Part shown: in pieces, positions 26,621 through 35,865 of the stretch
Position numbering within the stretch: the stretch's first letter is position 1
Layout of the letters: every line of letters starts with the position of its first letter
Source: Lachnospiraceae bacterium
GTDB lineage: Bacteria > Bacillota > Clostridia > Lachnospirales > Lachnospiraceae
Direction: 5' to 3'
Assembly (NCBI GenBank): GCA_024691305.1
Contig: JAILNS010000036.1
Coordinates: 124,001-188,000, forward strand
Length of the DNA: 64,000 nucleotides
The notes under the pieces: model-generated
Database searches by the model: none
Seen by the model: only the letters and a program-made list of their open reading frames with translations
What the model was told of the DNA's origin: nothing
Made by a program: the position numbers and the translations under genes

Positions 26621-29539
26621 TTATTTGTGTGCACGCTGTCTCTTTAACTGTCTCATCTTACGCTGATGCGCAATGAGTATAAGGAAACATGTGACCGCTA
26701 CGCCAAATGCAAGTGCTGCTCCGGCTATAAGCCATGTCACTATTCCCTTTGCTGTAGCAACCTCCTGAGCTATAGCATAAGAAGAAAATCTGTCGGTACG
26801 GAATGTAATGGTATTCGGATTATCATCCAGGTCAGGAAGAACGCTTAATTCTCCGTTATGAACACGCAGTACCGAATATGTCTTACCGTTTGAATATACT
26901 GCATCAGGTATCTGAATGACAACTTCCATCGTAGTAGGAAGTTCGGTTACCTTCTCCGTATATCCATCAGAAGTCTTAAGCATTGTAAGGTCAAAGTACT
27001 GAACCGGTTTCTGGCCAACCGCATTCTTCATGATGCGTTTTGTTGCGGCATCAGGTTCGTCCTGACCGCTAAGGCTTACAGAAATATCTACATGCCCACC
27101 TTTTGCAAGCTGCATAACATCATCATATGTAAGCATTTTCTGAACAACTACATCAAGATCGGGAAGACTGGGATTGATATTATCATCAGATGCCTGCATA
27201 AGTTCGTCCCTTGACATATTCTGATAGTCAATGCTTGTCATATATGAAGGTTCATATGCGTTCTGTACATATGCTCCAAGACCGCCGGTATAGAATGCGG
27301 CATCAAGGATATCCATTGTATTTCCTGAAGCAACCATGGTGCTTACCTCATCCATTGTTTTTCCAAGCATCTGGGTAACTTCTGAATAAACTTCAACTTC
27401 CTCAACCGAAACAACTCCAAGCTGTTCATCGGTAGGAACCTCTATACCTTCGAGATTCATTTCCTCTACAAACTCATCTCCGCTATCACCTGAAGCTGCT
27501 TCACTCAGACTGACTGTTGACTGAGTTGATGCAGTATTCGTTTCAGTCTTCTTAACAGGTTCCACTTTCTGAGACTGATTTGTCTTGCCCGAAGCTGTAT
27601 TTGCGGCTTTACCGGCATCAGTCTGTAAGAATGCCGCAGAAATAGTATGCGGTCCCTGTACATTTGTGAAAGTATATGTATTGACTGCTCCCACCTGAAC
27701 TCCGTCTACAGCAACTGCAAGGATTGCAAAACCGGACTTGGGTGTGATCGTATATGTAAGGTTTTGTCCCTGTGCTACAAGTGATTTTCCTGCAGGGCTA
27801 ATTGATCCGCCCGTGGTTGCTACACCTGAAGATATTTCGAATGTAGTTACCGAATTCTTAGTAAATACAGCTGTGCAGGTGCAATCCTGATCAACTTTAT
27901 CTACTTTGAAATTAGCATCTCTGCTTACATACTGATTATTAACCTGCCAACCCTGGAAAGTATATCCATTTGCTGCAGTAGCCTTCAGTGTAGTACCCTG
28001 TCCTAACTGGAATGTGCCTCCACCGGTCACTGAACCGCCTTCTTTGGGATAAGCCGCAAGTGTGATCGTATGTGATGTCTTTTCAAACATAGCGGTAAAT
28101 TTTCGGTCCACGGTAAGATTGGATAACTTGATTGATGCATCCTTACTTACTATATAATCGCCTTCCTTCCATCCGGTAAATACATAACCGTTATATGCTT
28201 TTGCCGAAATGGTAGTAGTTCCGCCATATGTGATCGTTCCGCCGCCAACAACATTACCGGCATCGCCGTTATTTGCCGAAACACTTACATTCACATAACG
28301 CTGTGCAAATTTAGCGGTTACTGTCTGATTCGACTGAATATTGGACAAAGTATAGTTCGAAGATGTTGAAACATTCTTTCCGTCTATTATCCAACCCACA
28401 AAATAATAATTATTTGAAGGTGCTGCCGATACTGTGACTGATCCACCCTGTGAAACAGCTCCGCCGCCTGAAACGACCCCGCTGTTTGCAGGATCCACCT
28501 TTACACTTACGTTATAACTGTTTCTTTGAGGTGTAACAAGTGAAGATGCCGATATAGACCCATCTGAAACACTTGTTGCTATAACATTTATGGAACCGGA
28601 AGTTTCATCACTAGCTATGCTGAGTGTACCGTCAGATGTAATCTTAGTTCCTGTTGATCTGTTTCCTGCAACGCTCCATCTTACATCGGATACAAAATCA
28701 CCTGTACCGGATACGTTTGCATAAAACTTATAATCATTACCTACCGCAAGAGTGGCCTGTGCCGGTGAAACTGAAACCTTAGTAACTTTGGCTTCCTTAG
28801 GCAGAACATTACCTGTTACTGTTACGGCAAGTGCCTTCTGATAATTCATGTCTCTGTTTGAATCGGCAAAGTAAAATACTGCTGTATAAGTACCCACTCC
28901 AAGATTGGATTTCATGGACACATTGTAACGTGAAGCTTCACCGGGTGCTAAATGAGTTCTGTCACCATGAAGCGTAAGATCAAATGCCCCTCCGTCATTA
29001 GTCTTGGTATATATAAGATCAACTTCGGTATTACCGGTATTGGTAATATCTATCGGAATATAGTCACGTTCCGCTCCTACCTGTGCGTTTCCAAAATTAA
29101 GATTAGTCGTTCTTCTGCCATCCAACAAATCACACGAAAGACTGTATTTTTGATCCTCTTCCGCCTTTTTCTGTTCTGCGGCAGCAGCTTCTGCGGCAGC
29201 AGCTTCTTCTGCAGCTCTTTGAGCCTGTTCTTCAGCCTGTCTTTGTGCTTCCTGGGCAGCTGCATCGGCTTCTGCCTGTTTTTGCGCCTCTTCAGCCTCT
29301 CTGGCCGCTTCCTCATATGCAGCCTCACGTGCAGCTTCCTCTTCGGCTGCGGCCTGAAGCAATTCATTCCAAGCAGCTTCGTCTGCTTCAGTCCAATCGC
29401 TGCCTTCACCACCATCCGTATTTTCCACGGCTTCAGTATTTTCTTCAGCCCTGACTACCATGGATATCCCTGCAATATTCGAAACGAATACCGAAAGAGA
29501 AAGTACGATGGCAAGTAGTAGTGAAATCGTCTTCTTCAT
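26621..29539 (-). CDS. Large membrane-anchored surface protein with InlB-type repeats
   Basis: The 972-residue protein has a signal peptide ending near VVRAEEN (about residue 31), an Ala/Glu/Gln-rich helical stretch (about 55-125), a beta-sandwich domain resembling Hydin/ASPM-type folds (about 135-250), a bacterial Ig-like (Big2-type) domain (about 255-340, TKVSVSPAQATLAVGN), and four repeats of the InlB-B/Listeria-Bacteroides type (about 345-640; recurring GGSVTGGGTFQLGQG and YTFQGWQV forms). A Ser/Thr/Glu linker, an unassigned C-terminal domain (about 700-920), one membrane helix (about 930-955) and a basic tail follow. It is an envelope-anchored protein facing outward. ATG number two has GAGGAGG at 6 nt and is chosen. 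A candidate ECF promoter lies 40 bases upstream. Confidence 0.9.
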   Translation of the reverse strand: MKKTISLLLAIVLSLSVFVSNIAGISMVVRAEENTEAVENTDGGEGSDWTEADEAAWNELLQAAAEEEAAREAAYEEAAREAEEAQKQAEADAAAQEAQRQAEEQAQRAAEEAAAAEAAAAEQKKAEEDQKYSLSCDLLDGRRTTNLNFGNAQVGAERDYIPIDITNTGNTEVDLIYTKTNDGGAFDLTLHGDRTHLAPGEASRYNVSMKSNLGVGTYTAVFYFADSNRDMNYQKALAVTVTGNVLPKEAKVTKVSVSPAQATLAVGNDYKFYANVSGTGDFVSDVRWSVAGNRSTGTKITSDGTLSIASDETSGSINVIATSVSDGSISASSLVTPQRNSYNVSVKVDPANSGVVSGGGAVSQGGSVTVSAAPSNNYYFVGWIIDGKNVSTSSNYTLSNIQSNQTVTAKFAQRYVNVSVSANNGDAGNVVGGGTITYGGTTTISAKAYNGYVFTGWKEGDYIVSKDASIKLSNLTVDRKFTAMFEKTSHTITLAAYPKEGGSVTGGGTFQLGQGTTLKATAANGYTFQGWQVNNQYVSRDANFKVDKVDQDCTCTAVFTKNSVTTFEISSGVATTGGSISPAGKSLVAQGQNLTYTITPKSGFAILAVAVDGVQVGAVNTYTFTNVQGPHTISAAFLQTDAGKAANTASGKTNQSQKVEPVKKTETNTASTQSTVSLSEAASGDSGDEFVEEMNLEGIEVPTDEQLGVVSVEEVEVYSEVTQMLGKTMDEVSTMVASGNTMDILDAAFYTGGLGAYVQNAYEPSYMTSIDYQNMSRDELMQASDDNINPSLPDLDVVVQKMLTYDDVMQLAKGGHVDISVSLSGQDEPDAATKRIMKNAVGQKPVQYFDLTMLKTSDGYTEKVTELPTTMEVVIQIPDAVYSNGKTYSVLRVHNGELSVLPDLDDNPNTITFRTDRFSSYAIAQEVATAKGIVTWLIAGAALAFGVAVTCFLILIAHQRKMRQLKRQRAHK

Positions 29540-29578
29540 TTTCATCCTCCTCTGAAAACTGACTTTCGCATCTGTATG

Positions 29579-29606
29579 TTTATACGAGGTTCATTTCCAA
29601 GTGGCA
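29579..29606 (-). promoter_or_regulatory. Predicted ECF-type promoter of the surface-protein operon
   Basis: On the minus strand TGCCACTTG (29606-29598), 11 bases, then CGTATAAA (29586-29579) stands 40 bases before the start codon. It shares both blocks and the exact gap with the site at 21875-21902, differing at one of 17 block positions. The downstream genes include the acyltransferase, STAS-ligase and STAS proteins, so the proposed sigma factor would control most of its own cluster. Confidence 0.65.
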
Positions 29607-29702
29607 ATATTTTTTGCATAAACAAAAATCAGATACATACATTATATTGTATAGCCACATAGATTTTAATACAACATATCCAACAAACTTCCATCAAAAA
29701 TG

Positions 29703-29724
29703 CAAAAAAAAGCAGCTACCTGCC
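29703..29724 (-). terminator. Terminator after the NHLM export operon
   Basis: Just after the stop of the second ABC gene the minus strand has GCAG-GTAG-CTGC followed by eight T. The stem is short (4 pairs plus a possible G-U), but the U-run is strong and the next gene has its own promoter motif, so a transcript end here is likely. Confidence 0.55.
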
Positions 29725-29729
29725 CCATT

Positions 29730-31913
29730 TCAAGGATCGAGTCTCTGCTTTTTGACAAGTTTTGCAAAGTGACCGTCAAGATTTACAAGGTCATCATATT
29801 TGCCTTCTTCAACTATATGTCCATCCTCCATAACAAGTATCCTGTCACAGTTTTTTACCGTTGATAGTCTGTGTGCAATAACGATCCTTGTGCATTTAAA
29901 TCCATCCAGTGCATCTTTTACCTTCCTCTGCGTCTTATTATCAAGAGCGCTGCTTGCTTCATCAAATATAAGTATAGCAGGTTTGGGTGCTATCGCACGT
30001 GCTATAAGGATCCTTTGTCTCTGTCCTCCGGATATACCTCCCTGTCCCTCGGTTATGTAGGTATTCATGCCCATAGGCATGTTTCTTATATCTTCCGCTA
30101 TACCGGCTTTTTGCGCAGCATCCCATGCTTCTTCCATGCTGAGTCCGGGTGAAGAAAGTGCAATGTTTGAATATATATCTCCCTTAAATAACTCCCCGTT
30201 TTGCAAAACCGTACCGATGTTTTTTCTGATAAATCCGGGATCGGTATATGCAAGATCATATCTGTCATAGTACACAGCGCCTTTTTCAGGTTTTTCAAAA
30301 CCAAGAAGGAGCTTTACAAGTGTAGACTTTCCACATCCTGTTCGTCCGACTATAGCAACATATTCTCCCGCTTTTATATTTACAGACATATCCTCGAGGA
30401 TATAGGGAGATCTTTCATCGTACCTAAAGTATACATGGCTAAGTTCGACGCTTCCGTTAATATGTCCGGGCTTATTCTTTTCTTCGGTCAATTCGGGACA
30501 TGTGTCTAATATAGGTGAGGACATATCAAGAAGTGCCGGAAGTTTACTGAAATGGGATATCACTCCGGCAAAGGCCAAAGATGCCCCCATTAGACGACCA
30601 TAAGAAGCCGAAAAAGCATAATATCCGGATCCGGTCATTCCGCTTACTATAGAAATATAATAAACAACTATATTACCGGTCAAATATACCGCCAGAGCAA
30701 AAACTTTATTGTATTTTACAAAAAACGGCGGATTATAAGTTATCTTAGCCACATCCGAATAAGCATTTCCCCATTTTGCAAAAGCCCTGTTTTCCGCCCC
30801 GGTAAGTCTGATCTTTTCTATTCCGTTTAGCAGCGCATATGTGAGACTGTTTTCTTTTGCGGAGGATTCCTGCAGCATACGTGATGCCCTCACCCTTGCA
30901 GGTATAGCGGTCACATACACAAGGCATGTAATAAGAAATATCAGTATACAGGGCCCAACAAGTTGCGGACCAAATGAAGCGATCTGAAACAGATACAATA
31001 AAGAAAGTATCCCAACAAGACCAAATCCGAATAATCCTTCTGCAATATTCCTGCCAAGCGAACCCAAAGCGTAAATCCTGTTTGCAAATTCACCTGAGGA
31101 ATATTTGTTCACAACACTTGCCGGCATTGACAAAACACGCATCATGGCAGCAGCTTCAACGGATTGTGATACTTTAAGGGCAATGCGTTCATTAAGCAAT
31201 CTTTGAGCCGCATGCAAAATCTGATAAGCAAAAGCCCCTGTAAAAAGAAATGCGGCAGCTCCGATAACCATATTCATCTCTTTATTCTTAAGTATCGGTC
31301 CTGTGATCAATCCATATAGATATGGTTCGATCATGCCTGTCAGTATCACGGTCAGTGTAACTGCTATTGCCATAAATACATCGCCCGGTAATATATTCTT
31401 TTTGATATATTGTAAAAGATCATATACGCCGATCTTTCTCATCGGCAGCGGCTCATAAAAACATATGGCGCTGCCCGCCAGCATATTGGCATTACTCTGT
31501 TTTATTCTGATCTTCTTCCCCGTAAACGGATCCGTATAACAATATCCGGACAGACCACGCGGGATAAGTGCAACCGGATGATCGTCTTTTTTCATAAATC
31601 CGATCATGGGTATGCCGGCGTTCTTGTACCACTTAGGATCAAGGTCGACCTCTCTTGTCATAAATCCAAGCGGTTCGAATATAAACTCGATCTGTTTCTC
31701 AAGGCTTTGAATGTCATTCGGAATGTAGGTACTCTTAAGATTGAAATATTTAATAATATCCTTAAGTGCCTGCCTGGACATGGTAGGATCATCCGCAAAT
31801 TGTCCACCCTTGCCTTTATCAGATATCACTCCTGACATACGGGCAAAGGACTCCCGAAGGTCCTTTTGATCGCTTTCTATTCTTTGATGGATCTGCTCGT
31901 CAAACCAGTTCAT
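29730..31913 (-). CDS. NHLM-type export ABC transporter, second subunit (no peptidase domain)
   Basis: The 727-residue protein has an N-terminal soluble region of about 160 residues without C39 peptidase motifs, about six membrane helices (about 170-445) and an ATPase domain with Walker A GRTGCGKSTLVK near 526, signature SGGQRQRILIARA, Walker B ILIFDEASSALD and a switch His (IAHRLS). This layout is that of the second ABC protein of NHLM (nitrile-hydratase-leader / Nif11) peptide export systems, which pairs with a peptidase-containing ABC protein. It lies 15 bases after that partner. The ending DP-stop abuts a terminator. Confidence 0.9.
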   Translation of the reverse strand: MNWFDEQIHQRIESDQKDLRESFARMSGVISDKGKGGQFADDPTMSRQALKDIIKYFNLKSTYIPNDIQSLEKQIEFIFEPLGFMTREVDLDPKWYKNAGIPMIGFMKKDDHPVALIPRGLSGYCYTDPFTGKKIRIKQSNANMLAGSAICFYEPLPMRKIGVYDLLQYIKKNILPGDVFMAIAVTLTVILTGMIEPYLYGLITGPILKNKEMNMVIGAAAFLFTGAFAYQILHAAQRLLNERIALKVSQSVEAAAMMRVLSMPASVVNKYSSGEFANRIYALGSLGRNIAEGLFGFGLVGILSLLYLFQIASFGPQLVGPCILIFLITCLVYVTAIPARVRASRMLQESSAKENSLTYALLNGIEKIRLTGAENRAFAKWGNAYSDVAKITYNPPFFVKYNKVFALAVYLTGNIVVYYISIVSGMTGSGYYAFSASYGRLMGASLAFAGVISHFSKLPALLDMSSPILDTCPELTEEKNKPGHINGSVELSHVYFRYDERSPYILEDMSVNIKAGEYVAIVGRTGCGKSTLVKLLLGFEKPEKGAVYYDRYDLAYTDPGFIRKNIGTVLQNGELFKGDIYSNIALSSPGLSMEEAWDAAQKAGIAEDIRNMPMGMNTYITEGQGGISGGQRQRILIARAIAPKPAILIFDEASSALDNKTQRKVKDALDGFKCTRIVIAHRLSTVKNCDRILVMEDGHIVEEGKYDDLVNLDGHFAKLVKKQRLDP

Positions 31914-31928
31914 ATAATCCGTTTCCCA

Positions 31929-34076
31929 TTAATCATTAGTAACAAGTTCGGTATATATACCGCCCTTTTTATATAGCGTTTCGTGTGTCCCGCGTTCGGC
32001 AACAACACCCTTATCCAATACGATTATCTCATCACACTCTCTGACAGTAGACAGTCTGTGAGCAATTATGATACATGATATCCCCCTTGCTTTTATAGAC
32101 CTCATAACCTCATATTCAGTCTCTGCATCAAGGGAACTCGTTGCTTCATCAAGAATTATTACAGAAGGATCCTGCGCAAGAACACGTGCTATCTCAAGCC
32201 TTTGGCGCTGACCTCCGGATAGATCTCTTCCGTTTTCACTCAGTTTCAAATGATATCCTCCGGGTCTCATAAGTATTTCATCGTGAAGGCCCGCATCCCT
32301 GGCTGCAAGGATAACTTCAAAATCTTCAATGGATCTGTCCCAAAGACGGATATTATCCGCCAACGTATCTTCAAAAAGAACGATATTCTGATCAACCATT
32401 GCAACGGATCCGGTAAAGATCTCTCTCGGAATATCTTTTATATTTTTGGAGTCAAAAAGGATCTCCCCTTCCCATGGTTCATAAAGTCCCGTAATAAGTT
32501 TGCCGATAGTGGATTTTCCGCTTCCGCTCTCGCCCACGATCGCAACGCTCCTGCCCGGTTCAAGTTCCATATTAAAATCAGTGACTACAGGGTTCCCCAG
32601 TTTGGAATAGCCGAATGTCAGATTCCTTATCGAAACCTTTCCCGTAAGTTTTGAGTAGTCATTAAGTATATCACCGGACCTGACATAAGGATCAGCAGGA
32701 TAATCTAAAATGTCTTCTATCTTCTCCGATCTGGTTCTCAGTTCCGAAAGTGACCGTCCGGGATCCGTATGAGTCATTACAGGTTGCATGAGTATCAGAA
32801 GAAACTGCTGTATCATTACAATGATACCTAGTGTAAATCTTCCGTTTATCGTAAGATAAACCCCAAAAACAAGTACGATGTAACTTGTAAGCATGTTAAC
32901 TATCTGCGGGATCACACCGAAAACGGCATCAAATTCAAACATTTTAACATGTTCGCCATAAACAGATGCCTGATATCCTGCCCATTTATCAAAAAAACCC
33001 TTTTCGGCACCTGCTGCTTTGATCGATTCATTCATACTTATACCGGTCATGGTAGCCGAATAAAGTTTTGTGGAATCACGCAATTTAAGACGTGCCATAT
33101 TGTTTTTTTGTTCAGATATAAACTTAAAAGACAAAAGATTTATCAGAAGGGACAAAAGACCCGCAAGAGCCAGGACAGGGCTTAATGAAAATATGATACC
33201 TGAGTAAAATACTACCATAAGACCATATAAGACAAACTGTATAATACTTTCGGTAAGCGCAGAAGCTATAAGTGCATTATCTGACTGTCTGACCATTAGA
33301 TCGGCGTTTAAACGCTGTGAAAAAAAATCCATTGGAAGTCTTAATATCTTCCACATAAAAGCCGCATTACTCTCTATGGCAAGTTTTCCTTTGATCTTCA
33401 GGGAATAAACAGTTCTGACCGTTTCTGTTACTATACGGACGAAACACAAAACAGCAGTCAGGATCATAAAAGGTCTAAGCCACGAAGCAGCTGCTCCGGA
33501 AAGGAGTTTATCATAGAACACCCTGTTCATTACCGGGTCGATGATTCCCAAAATACAGATCAAGGCAGAAGTTATAATAACAAATGCAAAAAGACCGCCT
33601 ATTCCTTTTAGATGTCTTAAGAGATAAGACAGATCGTTTTCTCTTTTCCCCGAAGGAACAAAGCCTTCTCCCGGAGTAATGATAAGACAAACTCCCGTAA
33701 AAGACCGGTCAAACTCGTCCATTGACACTTCTATCCGGCCTCTTGCAGGATCATTTATAACGGCTTTGTTTTTTTTGAACCCGTCAAGTACGACAAAGTG
33801 ATTAAAATCCCAATGTATAATACATGGAAACGTTCCTTTTTCCCTGACAGCCTCAACACTCATCTTGTAGCCGTTTGCTTCAAACCCGTAATTTCTGGCT
33901 GCTATGGATATGTTTTTCATATTGGAACCGTCTCTGGATACGCCGCAGTCGACACGTACCTGTTCAAGCGGGACCCATTTACGGTAAAAAGCCATGATCA
34001 TGGCCAGACATGCTGCTCCGCATTCCAATGCTTCAAGCTGCATTATGACAGGGACTTTTGCTATGCGTTCACTCAC
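31929..34076 (-). CDS. NHLM-type peptidase/permease/ATPase ABC transporter (C39 domain)
   Basis: The N-terminal C39 peptidase domain (about 1-145) keeps Gln13 and Cys19 (QLEALECGAACLAM), His93 (NHFVVLDG) and Asp109 (INDPARG), so it should cut leaders after a Gly-Gly-like site. Six membrane helices (about 155-445) and an ATPase domain follow: Walker A GESGSGKST near 515, LSGGQRQRLEIARV near 619, IILDEATSSLD. It is a peptide exporter and processing enzyme. The start is GTG with GGGGAGG 5 bases upstream, overlapping the adaptor gene by 8 bases. No precursor gene adjoins the operon; the 66-residue protein at 21.7 kb is the best candidate in the window. Confidence 0.94.
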   Translation of the reverse strand: MSERIAKVPVIMQLEALECGAACLAMIMAFYRKWVPLEQVRVDCGVSRDGSNMKNISIAARNYGFEANGYKMSVEAVREKGTFPCIIHWDFNHFVVLDGFKKNKAVINDPARGRIEVSMDEFDRSFTGVCLIITPGEGFVPSGKRENDLSYLLRHLKGIGGLFAFVIITSALICILGIIDPVMNRVFYDKLLSGAAASWLRPFMILTAVLCFVRIVTETVRTVYSLKIKGKLAIESNAAFMWKILRLPMDFFSQRLNADLMVRQSDNALIASALTESIIQFVLYGLMVVFYSGIIFSLSPVLALAGLLSLLINLLSFKFISEQKNNMARLKLRDSTKLYSATMTGISMNESIKAAGAEKGFFDKWAGYQASVYGEHVKMFEFDAVFGVIPQIVNMLTSYIVLVFGVYLTINGRFTLGIIVMIQQFLLILMQPVMTHTDPGRSLSELRTRSEKIEDILDYPADPYVRSGDILNDYSKLTGKVSIRNLTFGYSKLGNPVVTDFNMELEPGRSVAIVGESGSGKSTIGKLITGLYEPWEGEILFDSKNIKDIPREIFTGSVAMVDQNIVLFEDTLADNIRLWDRSIEDFEVILAARDAGLHDEILMRPGGYHLKLSENGRDLSGGQRQRLEIARVLAQDPSVIILDEATSSLDAETEYEVMRSIKARGISCIIIAHRLSTVRECDEIIVLDKGVVAERGTHETLYKKGGIYTELVTND

Positions 34077-34512
34077 TTAAGCCTCCCCGGTCATTAAGAA
34101 AACCTATAGGTTTTATGGATTCTAAGACTATCTGTCCTTCATATACACCATCAGGAAGCACAGATTCAAACTCATTTAATTCTACGACACCTACAAATCC
34201 CAGATTATCATTATATATATATCCTATCTTCACATCCTGGTCTGCTATATGCATAAGCATACCGGTCTTAACACTGTCCTGAACTGAAGACGGAATATCC
34301 GCATATGCGATACCGTCTATAACCTCTACCCTGACATTTACAGTATCCTCTATGTCTATCACTGATGCAAAGATAATAAACCCTGCAAGCAGTGCAATGA
34401 TCGCAGAAAGGAACATCCACAAGCGGGGACCTGTAACCTTTAAGTGATCACGCAACTGCTCGGGCGTAGAAATCTGTTCTATGCTTTCTTTTCTAAAAAT
34501 ACTCTCTTTCAT
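34069..34512 (-). CDS. Short HlyD-like adaptor of the NHLM export system
   Basis: The 147-residue protein has IFRKESIEQISTPEQLRDHL, one membrane helix (about 33-52, LWMFLSAIIALLAGFIIF) and a small beta domain outside. The first part matches the start of NHLM secretion (HlyD/RND-type) proteins, which are normally more than twice as long with a coiled-coil hairpin; here that hairpin is absent. It probably couples the two ABC proteins to the envelope of a Gram-positive cell. The ATG gives MKESIFRK; a TTG two codons earlier is also possible, and no strong Shine-Dalgarno is seen. Confidence 0.8.
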   Translation of the reverse strand: MKESIFRKESIEQISTPEQLRDHLKVTGPRLWMFLSAIIALLAGFIIFASVIDIEDTVNVRVEVIDGIAYADIPSSVQDSVKTGMLMHIADQDVKIGYIYNDNLGFVGVVELNEFESVLPDGVYEGQIVLESIKPIGFLNDRGGLSE

Positions 34513-34582
34513 AAACAAGAATATACTTTTTCAGATATAGGTCATACGCGATCAATGCGGGATCAACCGGTATGTTCAGGTT

Positions 34583-35743
34583 TCAGGCATCTAAAAACGC
34601 TATCGTATCCGCATTCATATATTCTTCATAAAGTTCATTGAGTACCGAATCATCCTTGACCTGTCCGTTTTCATCGGCATCTTCAAGATCACGAAGATCG
34701 GAATGGTGATAATATGTAGCATTTCCGCTTTCATCATACTCAACGATAGCTTCTTCATCGATCATGATAAAGCCTGCTTCTATAGTCATTTTTTTCATCC
34801 AATGATTACTGCCGACATATAATTTTCCGTTAGCAACAGCAAGAGGATAAGCCGTACCGCCCGCCGTTACATAACCTGCATATTCCGGTGCACCGTCTTC
34901 ATTGTAGAAGTATATATCCGCATCAATAGCCCCGGGATCGCCCTCATCGTCGGCAGCATACATATATGAAGTCACAAGAAGGACATCAACTCCGTCAATA
35001 TTTACATTTGCAAATCCCCAGCCGTCCTCAAGTGTATCAACTATCTGGGTGAAAGTATCACATCCCGTAATATCCGGAGGAGTATGTTCCTCTTCATCGG
35101 GAATAAGAGCACTCTCCTGCTTATCGGGATCATATATAGCTTCTGCGACACCCTGAATGTCAAACCCGTCAAGATCGGGAGCTGTGACACTAAGAGAATA
35201 AGATGCGCCTGTCTCAAGATCAAACCAGGTGCACAGATCGGCGTAACCTTCATCACCTATATAACGGTATGTCTTACCGGTCATCTGACCGCCTGCCCAA
35301 TTTGCAAGGGTGATATCATCCTGAGCGGCCCACTCATAATACATTCCGGAGATATCTGCTTTTTCATCACATGTCATCTGTTCTCTGGCTGTAAATGTAT
35401 TACCGTCAAGGTCAAATGTCATCTGCACGAGTGGTGCTTCATCTGCTTCCATCTTGCTGAATACAACATTTGTTGCCCCTTCGGGAGCGCTGAATCCGTT
35501 GGGAACAAGAGCTGCTGCTTCTCCCTCGGTTATTTCTGTCCAGGGATTTGCCAAGCCCGTGTTCTCTTCCGTTGCTTCTTTGGTTTCCTCGGCCTGTTCC
35601 GTTGTTTCTTCGGCAGGTGCGGCAGTTTCCTCGGAAACAGTCTCTTCAGTCGCTGCATCTGACGCCTGATCGGCGGATGCGCCACATGCCGTAAGCGACA
35701 GGGTTAATATGCCTGCCAAAAGTAATGCTGTGAATTTTCTCAT
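34583..35743 (-). CDS. Secreted lipoprotein of unknown function
   Basis: The signal peptide ends in the lipobox LTAC (Cys at about residue 20), followed by an acidic Thr/Glu/Ala-rich spacer (about 22-62, repeated TEE and EET) and a 320-residue mixed domain rich in Tyr, Trp and Asp. I recognise no domain. GAGGAG stands 7 bases before the ATG. It is the first gene of the NHLM export operon (70 bases before the adaptor), so it may take part in export or in protection from the exported product. It is also possible that it is unrelated and merely co-transcribed. Confidence 0.8.
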   Translation of the reverse strand: MRKFTALLLAGILTLSLTACGASADQASDAATEETVSEETAAPAEETTEQAEETKEATEENTGLANPWTEITEGEAAALVPNGFSAPEGATNVVFSKMEADEAPLVQMTFDLDGNTFTAREQMTCDEKADISGMYYEWAAQDDITLANWAGGQMTGKTYRYIGDEGYADLCTWFDLETGASYSLSVTAPDLDGFDIQGVAEAIYDPDKQESALIPDEEEHTPPDITGCDTFTQIVDTLEDGWGFANVNIDGVDVLLVTSYMYAADDEGDPGAIDADIYFYNEDGAPEYAGYVTAGGTAYPLAVANGKLYVGSNHWMKKMTIEAGFIMIDEEAIVEYDESGNATYYHHSDLRDLEDADENGQVKDDSVLNELYEEYMNADTIAFLDA

Positions 35744-35785
35744 TTCTACTCTCCTCTGTGAAAACTATATTCTATATTATGTGAA

Positions 35786-35821
35786 AAATCTCACTGGCAG
35801 AAATGCCTGCCGATGAGATTT
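35786..35821 (-). terminator. Terminator after tRNA-Gly
   Basis: The minus strand has AAATCTCA, GGCAG, a short loop, CTGCC and TGAGATTT followed by further T bases. It forms a 13-pair stem with a small internal loop. It lies between the tRNA and the lipoprotein gene and should end the PilZ/tRNA transcript. Confidence 0.75.
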
Positions 35822-35865
35822 AACTTAAAGCGATATGATTATAACATAAAAACAATATATATAAA

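Noticed and set aside
29077-29415. Open frame with a basic, Arg/Lys-rich protein
   Set aside because: It is a shadow of the Ala/Glu-rich repeat of the surface-protein gene; the composition follows from the codons of that repeat.
29245-29454. Tandem repeat array in the Ala/Glu-rich coding segment
   Set aside because: The DNA repeats GCAGC and GCTTC units irregularly; this is explained by biased protein composition rather than by a true repeat element.
35774-35800. Third copy of the proposed ECF promoter before the lipoprotein gene
   Set aside because: TGCCA occurs on the minus strand, but the block after 11-14 bases lacks CGTA, and the TGCCA is part of the terminator stem.
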